Source: Galerina marginata
Lineage: Eukaryota; Basidiomycota; Agaricomycetes; Agaricales; Galerinaceae
Assembly (NCBI GenBank): GCA_023014335.1
Contig: JAECYW010000018.1
Location: 248,001-312,000, forward strand
Direction of reading: 5' to 3'
DNA length: 64,000 nt
Shown here: one piece after another, positions 24,480-36,950 of the stretch
How the letters are laid out: each line of letters starts with the position of its first letter
Numbering within the stretch: the stretch's first letter is position 1
Made by a program: the position numbers and the translations under genes
Notes under the pieces: generated by a model
What the model was told of the DNA's origin: nothing
What the model saw: only the letters and a program-made list of their open reading frames with translations
Database searches by the model: none

Positions 24480-25860
24480 GTCAAACTAGCCTCCTTCCTT
24501 AATGTGGCCGGATAGCCAATGCCCGCCTACTTTTCAGCGCCAATTTTGGAGCCATGGCCTACAACCAACGCACAACGCACACCCCATGTTTTCCCGCGGC
24601 TGCAGCTTCAGCAAACTGAGGCGGAAGGCCTCTCCGCGCACTACTACTCTGCCGAAACTCGCCACAGACACCCCAGCACATCTCTTGCTGCATGTACAAA
24701 GGCTCCATATCTCTTGTGCCTCCGCAAAAGTTAACGAATTTGTTCCCGCAGCGGTTGAATGCACCCCGCAACAAAGGCCGCCACACCTCGCAGGCTCATT
24801 CATTCTTGTTCATTGGCGCAATATCGATTTGAAATGTGCACAAATGCCATCGACGGCTCCGTCTGGGAAAACCAAAGGGTAGAGGCTGCCAGAAACAATT
24901 CAGGTGAGTACCACCTTTTATTTTAGAGCTCAAAATTTTACTTACCTTGTATACAGCGCCCTTCTCCCTCTCCATGCCGACTTGCAATCCAAGACATCAA
25001 CAATCGTGTGCTCTGCTGGTGCTGCCGTCAAGTCGAATGGACGGTTAGGGAGCTTTTCGAATGGTTAAAGTAGGTAACTCCTTGTAGCCTCATTGAATTA
25101 CTGCTTACCTCCTTCCAGCCCACATTAAGCTCGAGACTTTGACGTTCAACGTCAACGTCCAGCCTCCCGCTCTCGGCTGCCCACCCACCTCCTCCTTGGT
25201 TCCCAATTCGTGATTGCCACTACCTACCCCCCAAGCCACGGTATGATTTCACGCAGTGAGAAGATTAGTCAAAAACCTTAGAAGCAGTCAAGTAAGCAAC
25301 TCACTGCGAAACAAGTTGTCTGCCTGCATCCTCAACAACGCCACCTCTCCCGCTCCCGCTCTCACTCGCAGCGCAGCGCACCCGCCATCCAGTGATCTCA
25401 ACTATTTCCCGTATGCATCAGACTGCCTTCAAGTCGACAATGCCTCCACAGATTACCACCCGCGGCGTATTGAATGTTCTACACCTATGTCCCTCCACCA
25501 ACATCGTCAATTCCCTTCCCGCGACGGTTAGATACACCCGCAACAAGGCCGGTTGGACTTCCCGCAGCCTCATCTGTTCACGTTCGTTGGCGCGATAATC
25601 TTGATTTCAGTACCCACAAATTCGGGACTTCAACGCGCAGTCAATGTCCTGTCATTGTCCATTCTCGACTCCCCGACTCGCAATCGCCTCCAGAATCTCC
25701 CAAATGATTTAAAGTTATTTGTCTTTCCATCTTTTCCAATGTCCTTGTCGTTATTCGGGTCTAAATGGATAGTAGATAAATATTGAATATTGACTCCCAA
25801 AAGTATACATGCGAAAAGATCGATTTACTTTGCTTGAGGCTTATTGAATGTCGACTACAC
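24480..25860. other. Two diverged copies of a ~270-bp GC-rich block; no clear gene
   Basis: Stretches near 24600-24870 and 25380-25640 share words around CACCCCGCAACAAAGGCC / CACCCGCAACAAGGCC and CATTGGCGC / CGTTGGCGC followed by ATAATC or ATATCG. No open frame continues through both, and several stops interrupt. Possibly an old duplicated pseudogene or leader region. Confidence 0.35.
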
Positions 25861-25868
25861 TTCTCAAA

Positions 25869-28800
25869 TCACCCTTCTACTCTTTGGAACTCGACGAGGT
25901 CCAAGGCAGGAACGGCACCTAGCAATTTCCTGTCTCTTTCACTCAAAGTATTATACCACGTTTCATCATAAAAGTTGATGGGCAGTCCAGGAATTGCTAG
26001 TCGCGATGTTTCTGTCTGGTTGAGTCTTCGCTTTCGAGGTCTTGGCGCACTTCCAGTAATGTTTTCGTAGCAATTCTTGAAGTTCCGGTCCCGATCAACC
26101 GTAATCATCCTTGCGACCAATGCTGGCCTTCTCCAGCTCAATTTCTTGGCAAAATATACTGATCGTCCATCATTGTCAACGTCGCTTTCATCAGAACTCA
26201 TCGCTCCAGCCCCTAGAGTTGCTAAAATGTCATCGAGATGTTCCCAGATAACCTGACCATCCCCTTTCTGTGACGCAGCATTCTGTACCGTTATGCGACT
26301 TCGCACTGCATATCGCTTGTATTTCCTTTAGAATAGCTGGGCATATTAGAGATTCTAGCAATACTTACCTCGTTCCTTCGCGAATTACGCCTTTGGTTAG
26401 CTAGCACCCGCCGATGTTCAGTCCATAACCGCTGATCCATCTGAACCTTTGATTCTCCGTTCCATGGAGTCGCATGTCTCACTTTCTTTTTAAGCCTTCG
26501 AAGTCGATCCATAAACATCTTGCAGATGTCTTCTTGCTGTTCTTGATCTCTGAGGATTACAAGTTCTTACGTAGTAAAAGAACTTGTTTTCCGGCCTGCA
26601 TAGCAGGCAGAAAACATTCCTAACGCAATGGTTGGAAATTCTCCCACTGCTATAGTGACCCTGCATGGTTTCTGTATCTCAGCCATTACTGGGCCAATTT
26701 TTATGATCTTGGTATCAAAAAAATCGTAAAAATCAGGGCTTTCATGTGGCATGTGTATCCAGGGTTGATTAGGTCATGTGACCTGCTCACACGACCCAAA
26801 AAGCGCAAATTTGTGTGAATTTACACTTAAAACAGATTTCAGTGAGCTAAATATGCTAAAATGTGTTGCCCAGACCAATCTAGAATAATGTACAAATATT
26901 TACATATGTTTTGCAATGATGTCATGGTGTCCAAATCAGGCAAACAGTCAGCTCAACTTGGTGAAAATCCGAAAATTGGTGTTAAACTGACTGGATAACC
27001 CATAAAAGGCACACCAAACATTGCAAAACATGACCAAATAACATGGAAATAATGTTTCAGAAGCTTACATAATCAAACTCACAGCAGGACTTTGTGCAAT
27101 TGCCTTGGATTTGGTAATGCACCAACTTGGACAAAAATATTCTCAGGGATATGTCATGTGATATGTGTGCACAGACCATCTCTTCGATAAAAAAAACATT
27201 ATCAGTATTTTTATTTTATTTTAATGTCTTTAAAATCTCTCAATATAGCTTATTTACTGTGTTTTCAACAATATTCCGCATTTGGTAAGTCACATAAAGA
27301 TGTGACAATACGCATGTGACACCATCCTTTAGCCCTGATTTTTCTGATAATTACACACTTTATTTCAAGGAAATCTGATAAAAACTAAGTGACGTATGAA
27401 CTAATCTTATTACAAGTTCTTATTGTAGTCAATTAATTAATCTTGTTACAAGTTCTTACGTAGTAAAAGAACTTGTTTTCCGGCCTGCATAGCAGGCAGA
27501 AAACATTCCTAACGCAATGGTTGGAAATTCTCCCACTGCTATAGTGACCCTGCATGGTTTCTGTATCTCAGCCATTACTGGGCCAATTTTTATGATCTTG
27601 GTATCAAAAAAATCGTAAAAATCAGGGCTTTCATGTGGCATGTGTATCCAGGGTTGATTAGGTCATGTGACCTGCTCACACGACCCAAAAAGCGCAAATT
27701 TGTGTGAATTTACACTTAAAACAGATTTCAGTGAGCTAAATATGCTAAAATGTGTTGCCCAGACCAATCTAGAATAATGTACAAATATTTACATATGTTT
27801 TGCAATGATGTCATGGTGTCCAAATCAGGCAAACAGTCAGCTCAACTTGGTGAAAATCCGAAAATTGGTGTTAAACTGACTGGATAACCCATAAAAGGCA
27901 CACCAAACATTGCAAAACATGACCAAATAACATGGAAATAATGTTTCAGAAGCTTACATAATCAAACTCACAGCAGGACTTTGTGCAATTGCCTTGGATT
28001 TGGTAATGCACCAACTTGGACAAAAATATTCTCAGGGATATGTCATGTGATATGTGTGCACAGACCATCTCTTCGATAAAAAAAACATTATCAGTATTTT
28101 TATTTTATTTTAATGTCTTTAAAATCTCTCAATATAGCTTATTTACTGTGTTTTCAACAATATTCCGCATTTGGTAAGTCACATAAAGATGTGACAATAC
28201 GCATGTGACACCATCCTTTAGCCCTGATTTTTCTGATAATTACACACTTTATTTCAAGGAAATCTGATAAAAACTAAGTGACGTATGAACTAATCTTATT
28301 ACAAGTTCTTATTGTAGTCAATTAATTAATCTTGTTACAAGTTCTTACGTAGTAAAAGAACTTGTTTTCCGGCCTGCATAGCAGGCAGAAAACATTCCTA
28401 ACGCAATGGTTGGAAATTCTCCCACTGCTATAGTGACCCTGCATGGTTTCTGTATCTCAGCCATTACTGGGCCAATTTTTATGATCTTGGTATCAAAAAA
28501 TTCGTAAAAATCAGGGCCTTCCTGGTCACGTGACCAGGCCGTTTTATGCTTGTTAGATCCGCCTCATTTTTCTGCTTTTTTTGAGTATAAGATCATCTTA
28601 ATCGGTTCAGATTTGAGCGGACTATGCATTATTTACTTATTTAATATATATTTATGTCGTAACATGCACCCACAAAGTAAGAACTTGTTTTTGCCATGCG
28701 CAGCAATGGCCTCTGACCAAGTATATTTCGCGGTATAGTTTTCCATGAAAACCTCCAAAAGGGCATAATTCCAGGGACACTCGATATGACCCCAGGACGG

Positions 28801-30621
28801 AGCGTATGGCGGCATAGGTCCAGGTCCGCATTCCCCCTCGTAGGCGGTGATCGCGTTCTCATCAGCAGGATTTGCCTCGATAATATCATTGTCATGTTTG
28901 ATGTTGAACATGGCGTTCATGATTTCCCGAACAACTCTCTGAAAAAAGTTTGAAAGGAACTCGTTGAGCACAATAACAAACTTACCAGTTGATCAGTTCT
29001 TTCAGGCGCGGTATGCCTCTCGGGGGGTAGTCTAAAGGGTGCTCGTTTGCCGCCGTATTTCTTCTTGCGCTGAGCGTGCTCACGGTCTACGCCAGGAGGA
29101 GATAGATGTGACATGTGTTCGGTCAACCTAGTGACGCAGCCAGTAAGGGCGACGATAGCTTGCTCTAAAGATGAATTTGGCTTCTATCGAGCGTCCGTGT
29201 TAAAGCTTGCTTCTTGATTTGGACAAAGAAATATACCTGGGTTGAACCACCGGCGATATTCGTATTGACCTAGCAACCCCAAGCTCGTGCGTCAATTATT
29301 AAATAACCTTAACTTCAAATAAATTATTTGGGTTACCTCAATGGTACGTCCGAATTGGGAAGTGGATGGGGTTCCTGCGTTGTTCTTTTGGCAAGTGGTC
29401 GTTTTAAGCTTCAGCGCTGGACCAGCACCTATGATTGATCGAGGAAAATTCAAAGGAAAATAGGCAGTTGATGTGGCTTGAAGTTCATTCATTACCTTCC
29501 AGAACGGTGAGTCACGCACTATATCCAAGAAAGAGAAATCTAGAGAAATACACACCGCGTCAATTTCTTCCTCGTCAGTGTCTTTGTCATCGGCGTATTG
29601 CTCCTGGTCGTCCATCAGAAGAGACTGTTCCCTCTCCTTTCCCTTTCTCCCGATGATTTCTTGGGTTGGTTGACCTGAGATCATACAATTAAGATCTTAA
29701 TCTCAGAATAAAAATGGGTAACCACCGACTTTCGGGAACGCTTCTCATGCTTGAATCGGCCTGCGGAACAAATGCATCGATCTCTGGGATTTGATTGAAT
29801 GGTGAATTCCTGATAGACCCATTTTGCGCTGCTACAACACTTGGTCAGAGGCCATTGCTGCGCATGGCAAAAACAAGTTCTTACTTTCAAGGTGAGTCCA
29901 ACTATAAATACAGGTTAAATAAGTAAATAATGCATAGTCCGCTCAAATCTGAACCGATTGGGATGATCTTATACTCAAAAAAAGCAGAAAAATGAGGCTA
30001 ATCTAACAAGCCTAAAACGGCCTGGTCACATGACCAGGAAGGCCCTGATTTTTACGAATTTTTTGATACCAAGATCATAAAAATTGGCCCAGTAATGGCT
30101 GAGATACAGAAACCATGCAGGGTCACTATAGCAGTGGGAGAATTTCCAACCATTGCGTTAGGAATGTTTTCTGCCTGCTATGCAGGCCGGAAAACAAGTT
30201 CTTTTACTACGTAAGAACTTGTAAAATTGATCCGCAATGTTGGGTTGCTGGGTTGGGTCCTTCGTCTCCGCTTCAGTGCTTTCCATTCGCAAGTTCATAT
30301 TGCCTGTACGGGATTCCCAGTCTCGGATATTTGCCAACATGTCGGAAACCCTGCGCTCCCTTGTTTCTAATTCTTGAAACTGGTTATTAAAGCATAGTCA
30401 GTCAGCTGTCCGGAGGGTATGAGGAACAACCGACCTTTCTCATCAGGAAAGCTTGAGCTTCAGCCAAGTTTTTAGGCAAAGGTTGTTCCTAGCATAAATA
30501 CACATTGAAATACGTCAGTATATGGTGCAATGACCAAGAATAAACTTACCGTGACTGGGTCGATGGTAGCACCTTGTTGACTGCGATAGGGAGAGTTGCT
30601 TCCAGAACTATCGAAGTTCAT
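25869..30621 (-). CDS. Multi-exon gene of unknown function interrupted twice by the 385-bp family
   Basis: ATG at 30621 (MNFDSSGSNSPYRSQQG). GT-AG-bounded segments continue through QELETRERRVSDMLANI, a Glu/Asp-rich block (DKDTDEEEIDA near 29570), EQAIVALTGCVTRLTEHM, HAQRKKKYGGKRAPFRL, ECGPGPMPPYAPSWGHIECP and a basic stretch, ending FYDETWYNTLSERDRKLLG and TGA at 25869-25871. The first half has a likely coiled coil. Elements at 29839-30223 and 26558-28722 lie inside exons. Subtracting each gives continuous frames (IADQF-VVAAQNG and ENYTAKY-ILRDQEQ). The start could lie further upstream (open segment from ATG 30857). I do not recognise the family; a truncated copy of its 3' end is at 45607-45718. 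Confidence 0.6.
26558..28722 (+). mobile_element. 385-bp family, copy 2: head-to-tail array with 889-bp units
   Basis: Starts at 26558, 27447 and 28336 each begin TACAAGTTCTTACGTAG. The first two units are 889 bp and appear identical; the last is a 387-bp short unit ending GGCCTCTGACCAAGT. Long units share the first ~200 bp of the short form, then carry ~690 bp of AT-rich sequence ending TTAATCTTGT before the next unit. Inserted in an exon of the gene on the opposite strand, with no target duplication. Confidence 0.85.
29839..30223 (-). mobile_element. 385-bp family, copy 3 (single unit, inverted)
   Basis: Same ends and exactly the same length (385 bp) as copy 1, on the minus strand, which is the same strand as its host gene. 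It shares the AACATTCCTAACGCAATGG variant with copy 2. The palindrome is CCTGGTCACATGACCAGG here. Subtracting it joins GATCAATTT to GTTGTAGCAG in frame. Confidence 0.85.
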
Positions 30622-30629
30622 TGTCGCTG

Positions 30630-31140
30630 AGCATCCAGCGTTGGAGCGTTGATGGGGAAATTCCAACAACGCTAGTACTTATAATATGGTTGTGAGCACG
30701 CTGTTCGCAGAACAGGAGGAGTCATCGGTAGCGTCGGGATGTTTGGGACCTTGATCCTGAAACAGTGAAGCTCATCAGCAGGGTAGCGGGCGGGGGACGC
30801 TGTCCCTGAGTACCAGTTGTCCCTTGGAATAGGCGAGTCAGTTCGTGCATATGCCATAGGGATCCCGGGCCCACAACCTTCAGGAGCCTCAGCCCTCTAG
30901 CGTGGCTAATTCGTCAAGTCAAGGATGAGGTAAAGTTCGCAGCTGATCGCTAGACAGCGAGTAGGATGCGAGCATCAAATCCTAGCCAGAGACTTTGTCG
31001 GTAGGAACAATCAACAGCGTTTCGACTCATAACGACCGACTCACTGAATGACCGTATGTAAAATGAATTCTCATCGAGTCCCCCAATTGAATGGAGGAGA
31101 ACCTTTAAATATTGGTGATGACGACGCCTGAGTGCTCTTG
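30630..31140. other. Intergenic between divergent genes
   Basis: Likely shared promoter region. A 61-codon minus-strand frame from ATG 30857 (MAYARTDSPIPRDNW) may be an upstream exon of the gene ending at 25869, but I found no in-frame splice linking them. Confidence 0.25.
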
Positions 31141-31144
31141 CAGC

Positions 31145-32490
31145 ATGCCTACTTCTCGCGTTCACATTCCTCCGCGTTATAACGTAAGAAAAAGTGGCTT
31201 TTGCGCCCAATTTCACTCATTTATTTACTTCGTGTTGCAGGCGCGATATTCTTCAGTACGCGCTCTTCTCTACGGCACAGAGTCAGCAAATCCGATTTCC
31301 ACTAGTACCTACCACTCTATATGAAATAACCCTGGCAGCTGCCTGCACAGCGATGTAATTGGCGCCAGACTTTTTTATGAAACGAGATGGCCTGACAACT
31401 GTTTCATTGCAATCTCATTCCTTTTCAAGGCGATTTCATAACTTCTTGTCTGTCTTATTTCATTGCAATCTCATTGCGATTTCATTAGTGTTTCATTGCT
31501 ATTTAATTTCATTCATTCTGGAAGTATTTCATATCTGTCTGGTTAGTCTGTTTCATTCAATATCAGAGGAGATTTCATAAGTTTGTGGTAGCAATTTCAT
31601 AACTTTTAGATAGCGATTTCATTCTGATGGATTATGTAATAATTTTGATGGCTTACAAAATGCCTTTCCCTGCTTCTCACACCTATGTTCTTATCAAATT
31701 ATGGCCTCAAATTGAAACTTATTTAAAATTAGGCCCACCACCACCCACATGCAAGCACAGTGCAAATCGCACCAAATAAACAATTAAAATATCATTATTT
31801 CCCTTTATATATAATATATATAATTTACAATGAAACAATGAAACCAGAATGAAATAGATACAGACAGTGAATGAAATAGCCATGAAATAGACAAGGAATG
31901 AAATATAACAGATATAAATGAAATAGTCTGGCAACTATGAGATATCTTCTGGCAGGAATGAAATGAGATGACCATGAAACACTAATGAAATCGCAATGAG
32001 ATTGCAATGAAATAAGACAGACAAGAAGTTATGAAATCGCCTTGAAAAGGAATGAGATTGCAATGAAACAGTTGTCAGGCCATCTCGTTTCATAAAAAAG
32101 TCTGGCGCCAATTACATCGCTGTGCAGGCAGCTGCCTGAGTTATTTCATATAAATGGTAGGTACCACTCCCGATTTCAGTGCCGATTCAGACAAGGGTGA
32201 CACACAACCTCCGTAGCCCACTTGTCGAGGAAGCTTTTTCGAACATGGTCGTCCAACCTCGCATCCATGACACCATTGTCACTGTTCGCAGAGGGCGTCG
32301 CATTCACCGTTTCCACATCTTTCTAAAGAATCACAAATTACTCCCCGTCAACCCAGCAATTCTCGCATTGATTCCAGGCCGACAATGGCACGGTGACATA
32401 TTAGTTATGCGGATAGGAAATCGGGCTAAAGGAGTTGTTAATCTACGCAGCGGCGATGGGCTTCTTATTAGATATACACTCAGACGGTAG
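31145..32490 (+). pseudogene. Small gene split by a foldback transposon
   Basis: ATG 31145 (MPTSRVHIPPRYN), intron 31184-31240, then ARYSSVRALLYGTESANPISTS up to the insertion at 31309. Beyond the insertion the frame continues TPDFSADSDKG and would stop at 32214-32216. The next frame over is open to 32490 and carries the better text (MVVQPRIHDTIVTVRRGRR, LPVNPAILALIPGRQWHGD), so a frameshift or unseen splice lies near 32195. The arrangement resembles a small basic protein family common in agarics, of unknown function. Confidence 0.55.
31309..32160. mobile_element. 852-bp foldback/TIR element with 4-bp target duplication
   Basis: Ends CTACCA and TGGTAG, flanked by GTAC at 31305-31308 and 32161-32164. 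Inverted repeats of ~200 bp (about 31309-31510 and 31960-32160) are nearly identical, including GGCAGCTGCCTGCACAGCG and an ATTTCATTGCAATCTCATT-rich stretch. No coding sequence inside. Non-autonomous DNA transposon; the superfamily is not clear from GTAC plus CTACCA. Confidence 0.9.
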
Positions 32491-33480
32491 GCACAGAGAG
32501 TCGCACCGTTACCATACATTGTCTGACATTGTCCAAATGTGTTTGGAATCAGATTCCTTCAATTTGTCCGACAGGGTAAACGACTCTTACTTCCAGATGG
32601 CCTAGAGTTATAATGTAGTAAAACTAAATTCGATTTTTTCCGACTGGATTGTCGCAACGAACTTACCTGTCGTCAAGCAATTCCCATCCCCTTGTTGTGA
32701 TGTTCGAGAAATATGTCTGGGAATTCATTTTGACGCCTTTGGAAGGCTCGAGCTTTTCAGAGATGTTTCAAGGGCAGATACTAGCCTGTCAGAGAGGTGA
32801 CGTCATTGAAATAATGTCACATTAGAGTCCCCAACTCTGTCCGAATCCGAAGGACAATCTAGATCTGTCGTTCGCAATTGCATGCTTCTCTTCACCTAAA
32901 TCTTTTGTGGGTATGGGAAAATCGATTACAAGTAATCAAAACGTGATCCTCCAAATTTAGATATTCCCGGTCCGTCGTCCCATCACGTCCCCTTCATCCT
33001 GAACGGATTCCCTATTGCCAGCCGCAACCACCTTACCTGTTTCGATATTCCAACACCGAAAGTACATCTTTTTCGTTCGGTTCCTGCGCTATTCTAATAC
33101 CATCTACAGCTTCGTTATCTAATCCCACGATCGCTCAATCCGAGTCACGATTGGTGAGTAATCAGTTTTTCTCTCCATCGGACCGTCTCCAAATTTACAA
33201 TTTATTCGCCGTTCCCAGACCGCGTTGATTAACAAACTCTCTTTCCGAGAACCAAATGTGTCTCGATTTCCCGCAACAAGTCCACATTCACTTGGCTTGT
33301 AGGCCATTGCATCCCTGCATGGCATAACCGATGATCAGGTATGGCGATGTACACATGGCACTTTTACCGGCACGACTCGAAGTTCTTGCCAGGTTCAGTC
33401 CTTTTCCTCAGGAACTGTTGGCACATTCCATTTTCTCCGCACCACTTCCAACTATCTTGCGAGAGTGTAATGTCTTAAGT
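32491..33480. other. Non-coding or unrecognised
   Basis: No long frame and no repeat family recognised. Possibly promoter and leader of the small frame that follows. Confidence 0.3.
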
Positions 33481-33489
33481 TGAAAGCAG

Positions 33490-33662
33490 ATGCCCGCTGG
33501 TCGTACTCCTCGAATTGTCTACCCGCACAAAGATCGTCTCGCAGAACGAAGGTTGGAGTGTCAACCCACTGGCATGCACCGTTCATACGAGATATAGATC
33601 GGTTGCAAATACATCCAGTTTTGGTTAGGCTGGGTTTGCGAGAGGGAGATCCAGTGCATTGA
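33490..33662 (+). pseudogene. Short frame with apparent frameshift
   Basis: ATG 33490 gives MPAGRTPRIVYPHKDRLAER and stops after 35 codons. A neighbouring frame then reads LQIHPVLVRLGLREGDPVH to 33662. The two pieces look like one small protein broken by a frameshift; the family is not known to me. Confidence 0.3.
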
Positions 33663-33893
33663 CTCTAATAATTCAGATGACGCCAATAGTGTCTCTAGAA
33701 TTTTACTGGAGTATAATAATCTAATAACTGTGGATCGCTTGCTATGACGTCACACTTGTATAACCCGTAAATAGCATATTCTGCACGTCTACACCAGGAT
33801 TCTTCTTTCTTTTTGAATCTCAATTTATATCTCTGACAAATCTACGAAATTTCACTTTACAATTGCTTTACAAGCCTTCATTCATGGTCACAA

Positions 33894-34671
33894 TTAAGAT
33901 CTGCTTCTTGCACGACGATGGGCTTCTGAGGTGGCCTTGAGATGCATCTTGAGCATGCCGCGAATGGGCCAAAAGTCGTCGTATTTTTGAATGATATCAT
34001 GATGGAGAGCGACCTGCAGGGAAAATAATAAATACAAGAATAAATAAATTTAAAGGGTAAACGAGGATTTTCTTACTTCTTCACATATCTCGTTTACTTT
34101 CTGGCTGTTCTGTTTGCTGTACGACTGAGTTTTATCCAACTTCAAGTCTGCCAGCTTCTTGACGAGCGTCTGAGAAAATTAAATCAGTTTAAAGAAGGGC
34201 GCTTTCTGACAGTCTAAATAGCATACATTCACTTTCAAAACCTCCTCTTTACCCCAAGAAGCAAGGGCATCTTCAATGCTATAGCCGCCAGACCCAGGTT
34301 GACCTGGTTCCCCAGAGGGTTTGGGAATCTTCACGATAGTTGGAGGCGTGACTCCCTCCTCACTGTCGGAAAGCTCTGACAACTCGGATTCAACATCCTG
34401 GTCCAGAGGGAAGTCTTCAGAGCCAGAGTCCGATGGCGTTAGCTCACGATCAAGCTGAGATCTGAGAGTCTGCCTAGAGCGTGGCTTGAATTCGAGGCGA
34501 GATGTGACTATGGGAGCTGTAGACAAGACTTTGGACGAGAACTGGATCCTGTGAGTGATCAAGGGCAGATGTCGTGAGATCATAGCAGCGAGATAAGTTG
34601 CAAACTCGTTCAAAGCTGGGCTTTAGAAGCAGGACAAGGAGCACAAGTTATATACCATACGATTCGTTCAT
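33894..34671 (-). CDS. 205-residue protein with FWPIRGMLKMHLK tail, apparently intact
   Basis: Four exons: 34671-34656, 34615-34227, 34169-34077 and 34013-33894, with GT-AG introns of 40, 57 and 63 nt; all phases agree. The protein starts MNESYALNEFATYLAAMI, has a Ser/Glu/Asp-rich middle (SDSGSEDFPLDQD, ESELSELSDSEEG), a helical LVKKLADLKLDKTQSYSKQN segment and ends KYDDFWPIRGMLKMHLKATS plus a basic tail. The C-terminal FWPIR-MLK-HLK pattern is familiar from many agaric hypothetical proteins; no biochemical role is known to me. The 5' flank contains direct repeats. Confidence 0.75.
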
Positions 34672-34849
34672 TCTAGATTTCGATTGGAGTCTTGACTCGA
34701 CCGGTGTTCAAAAGCTCTCGAGTCAATAATGTTGGGGAACGAACAAAGGAACGACCGGCCCGATTGCAAGTGGAGTCACACACTCAGGCTTCGAAAACTC
34801 CAACAAAACCCGTCTGGCCCGATTCATTATTGCGGCTACCTTGAGATGC

Positions 34850-35150
34850 GTCTGACTAGGTAAGTACGTCGAGCGTGTTCGAGTCACTTCCGCCCTGAAA
34901 CCCGCTGTCCTCAGGTGTAGCGACTCGCTCATTGTTGGTCTTGAGCAGCCCGCTCAGATCTCACTCATTATCAGTCGAGTCTGTCGAGAACGATTCATTA
35001 TTGGCCTACCCTGAGATGCGAAGTAAAGCGTAAGTACGTCAAGCGTGTTCGAGTCACACACCCGCCCTGATGAAACCCACTGTCGTCAGGGGTAGCGACT
35101 TGTTCATCGTCAGTCTTGAGCGGCTCACTAATTGGCCTACCTTGGGATGA
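34850..35150. repeat. Direct repeats between divergent genes
   Basis: Blocks containing ACCTTGAGATGCG or ACCCTGAGATGCG, then AAGTACGTC, AGCGTGTTCGAGTCAC, CCGCCCTGA and GGTGTAGCGACT / GGGTAGCGACT, recur about 170 bp apart, with a third partial ACCTTGGGATG copy. They lie between the divergent genes at 33894-34671 and 35290-36950, so they could be repeated promoter elements. Confidence 0.5.
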
Positions 35151-35289
35151 CTTGCACCGAACAACGGTATCTTCAGCAGACTTTAAATACTCCGCGTCTT
35201 GAACTCTCGTTTGCCCAACCGTTCGCGTCACCTTCTGCATCCACTGTGATTTCACGCGTCATCCGTTGCCTTCTTTCTACATCTAAAAT

Positions 35290-36950
35290 ATGTGTCTACA
35301 ACGAGTCTGGAGCCTTATTCGTCCCAGGAGTGTAGGTTCAACCCATTACTTTTGGTTTTTCGTAACATTGACAAATGCTGGTTTGTTAGAGTTACTTCCT
35401 GAGAGCCAGGCTTGACGGACATCGTGGTCCTATCAATTGTTTTGCTATCATAGGGGAATCTGAGCTTCTGGCCAGTGGAGGTAGACCAATTATTCCAACT
35501 GCTGGCATCCGGTTCCTTAAGGAATTTGACAGGCGATGATGAGTGCGTCAATATCTGGGATCTGAACACCTTCCAGCGGAACGAAGCTCTTACTGATTCC
35601 GGTGGTTGCTGGGGGCAAATCACCTGCATGATCTGGGTAAGCGTAGGAAACGGTGGCTTACTGTGCTGGGGTACTGGGAGAGGCAGATTGATTGTATACC
35701 GACGCAAGCGAGTGGGTTCTTGTTTCCCTGTTGTTATAATTATTGGAGCTTGAGCACTGACGCGTTACACAGAGTAACTTTACCCAAGTTTTAGACACCC
35801 AAATATCCGACGCCGGTAACAGCGTTGAAGCAGTTGCTTTTGATCCCAACCAGCAGCGGCTGGCTGTTGCTAGTCACAATGGAACTGTGAAAATGTTTCA
35901 ATTCAGCAAGGAAGGTGCGTTTGCTTTGACTTTTTAAATGCGACGCGATGCAAAAACCTTCTCTTTTTCTTCAGGAAACCTTGCCACCCCACCAGCTGCG
36001 TTGTGGACTGTGGATTCTAGCCAAGCAATTCCTCGTTCTCTCCAATTTTTAAACGGGGGAGAAGACCTCATAGTCTTTCACCTTGAATCGGGTGAAATGT
36101 GAGCTCTATGATTTATCAAATTCTTTCTCGATACTCACTGACAGAAATAGGTTTTGTTACGATTCACAGACTGCAGCGGTGAAATACTCAAGGACCTTCA
36201 AAACTGCAATGTGCGTATTTCTTTTTGGCTTACAAATCCAGAATTGAAGTCAATTCAGCGGCAACGCTGACTTGGATGAAGCTGGGAGGAACATCGTCAT
36301 AGATAACCTCAACGCTGGCTTTGACGTATATCCGACTGGCCGCTCTATCCCGACACATTCTTTGGAGTTACCGACGACTCGCAAACACATTAGGGGAGTG
36401 GTCTTCTGTGAGAAAGGGCAGTCGGTTGTGGGTGGCAGCGACCATGGTCAAATCTACCTTTTCAACCTTAAGCTTCCCCAACTGAACCAAGTCTTGACCC
36501 ACGGAAATCAATCATCCTCAATTCAAGCAGTAGTGGTGAGTTGATTATATGTGTATCTCAGCTTGGATAATTAAATATCTGGTCTAGTCTGCCAGCTCTG
36601 ATGAGCGTCATCTAATTATCAGCGGGTCTTCCGATAATAAATCTCAAATATGCATTTGGGAAAAACCTGTAAGTGATCAGAAAACTATTGGCTTGGGTGG
36701 ATAAGAGCTGACCGCCTGAAACTTGAAGACCAAACGGGCACTGCAGCGAAAGAGGCGTGAAGAGGAACGGATAGCAGAACAGTGTATTTTGTTTACCCTC
36801 ATTGTCTTCAACTTGGCCTTGGCAATTACGTGGAAAGCCTGGTTTCCTGTTTTCAAATTGGTTAGATCAGTTTCTTTTTCCTTTCACTCTAGCTCAATCA
36901 CCGTACAGGAATTGAAGAATTTACTCCAGAAGTTGCAAACAGCGCTATGA
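35290..36950 (+). CDS. WD40 repeat protein with C-terminal membrane segment
   Basis: Nine exons (35290-35331, 35390-35480, 35533-35711, 35773-35914, 35975-36098, 36151-36210, 36259-36535, 36588-36668, 36729-36950) with consistent phases give 405 residues. WD-like blades are visible: LDGHRGPINCFAI-LLASGGDDECVNIWDL, WGQITCMIW-CWGTGRGRLIVYRR, VEAVAFDPNQQRLAVASHNG and GGSDHGQIYLFNL. After the propeller a basic stretch (TKRALQRKRREEER) precedes a hydrophobic segment (CILFTLIVFNLALAITW), so it is probably membrane-anchored. This is a familiar expanded agaric family; partners are unknown. The start relies on a 42-nt first exon and is less certain than the rest. Confidence 0.8.
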
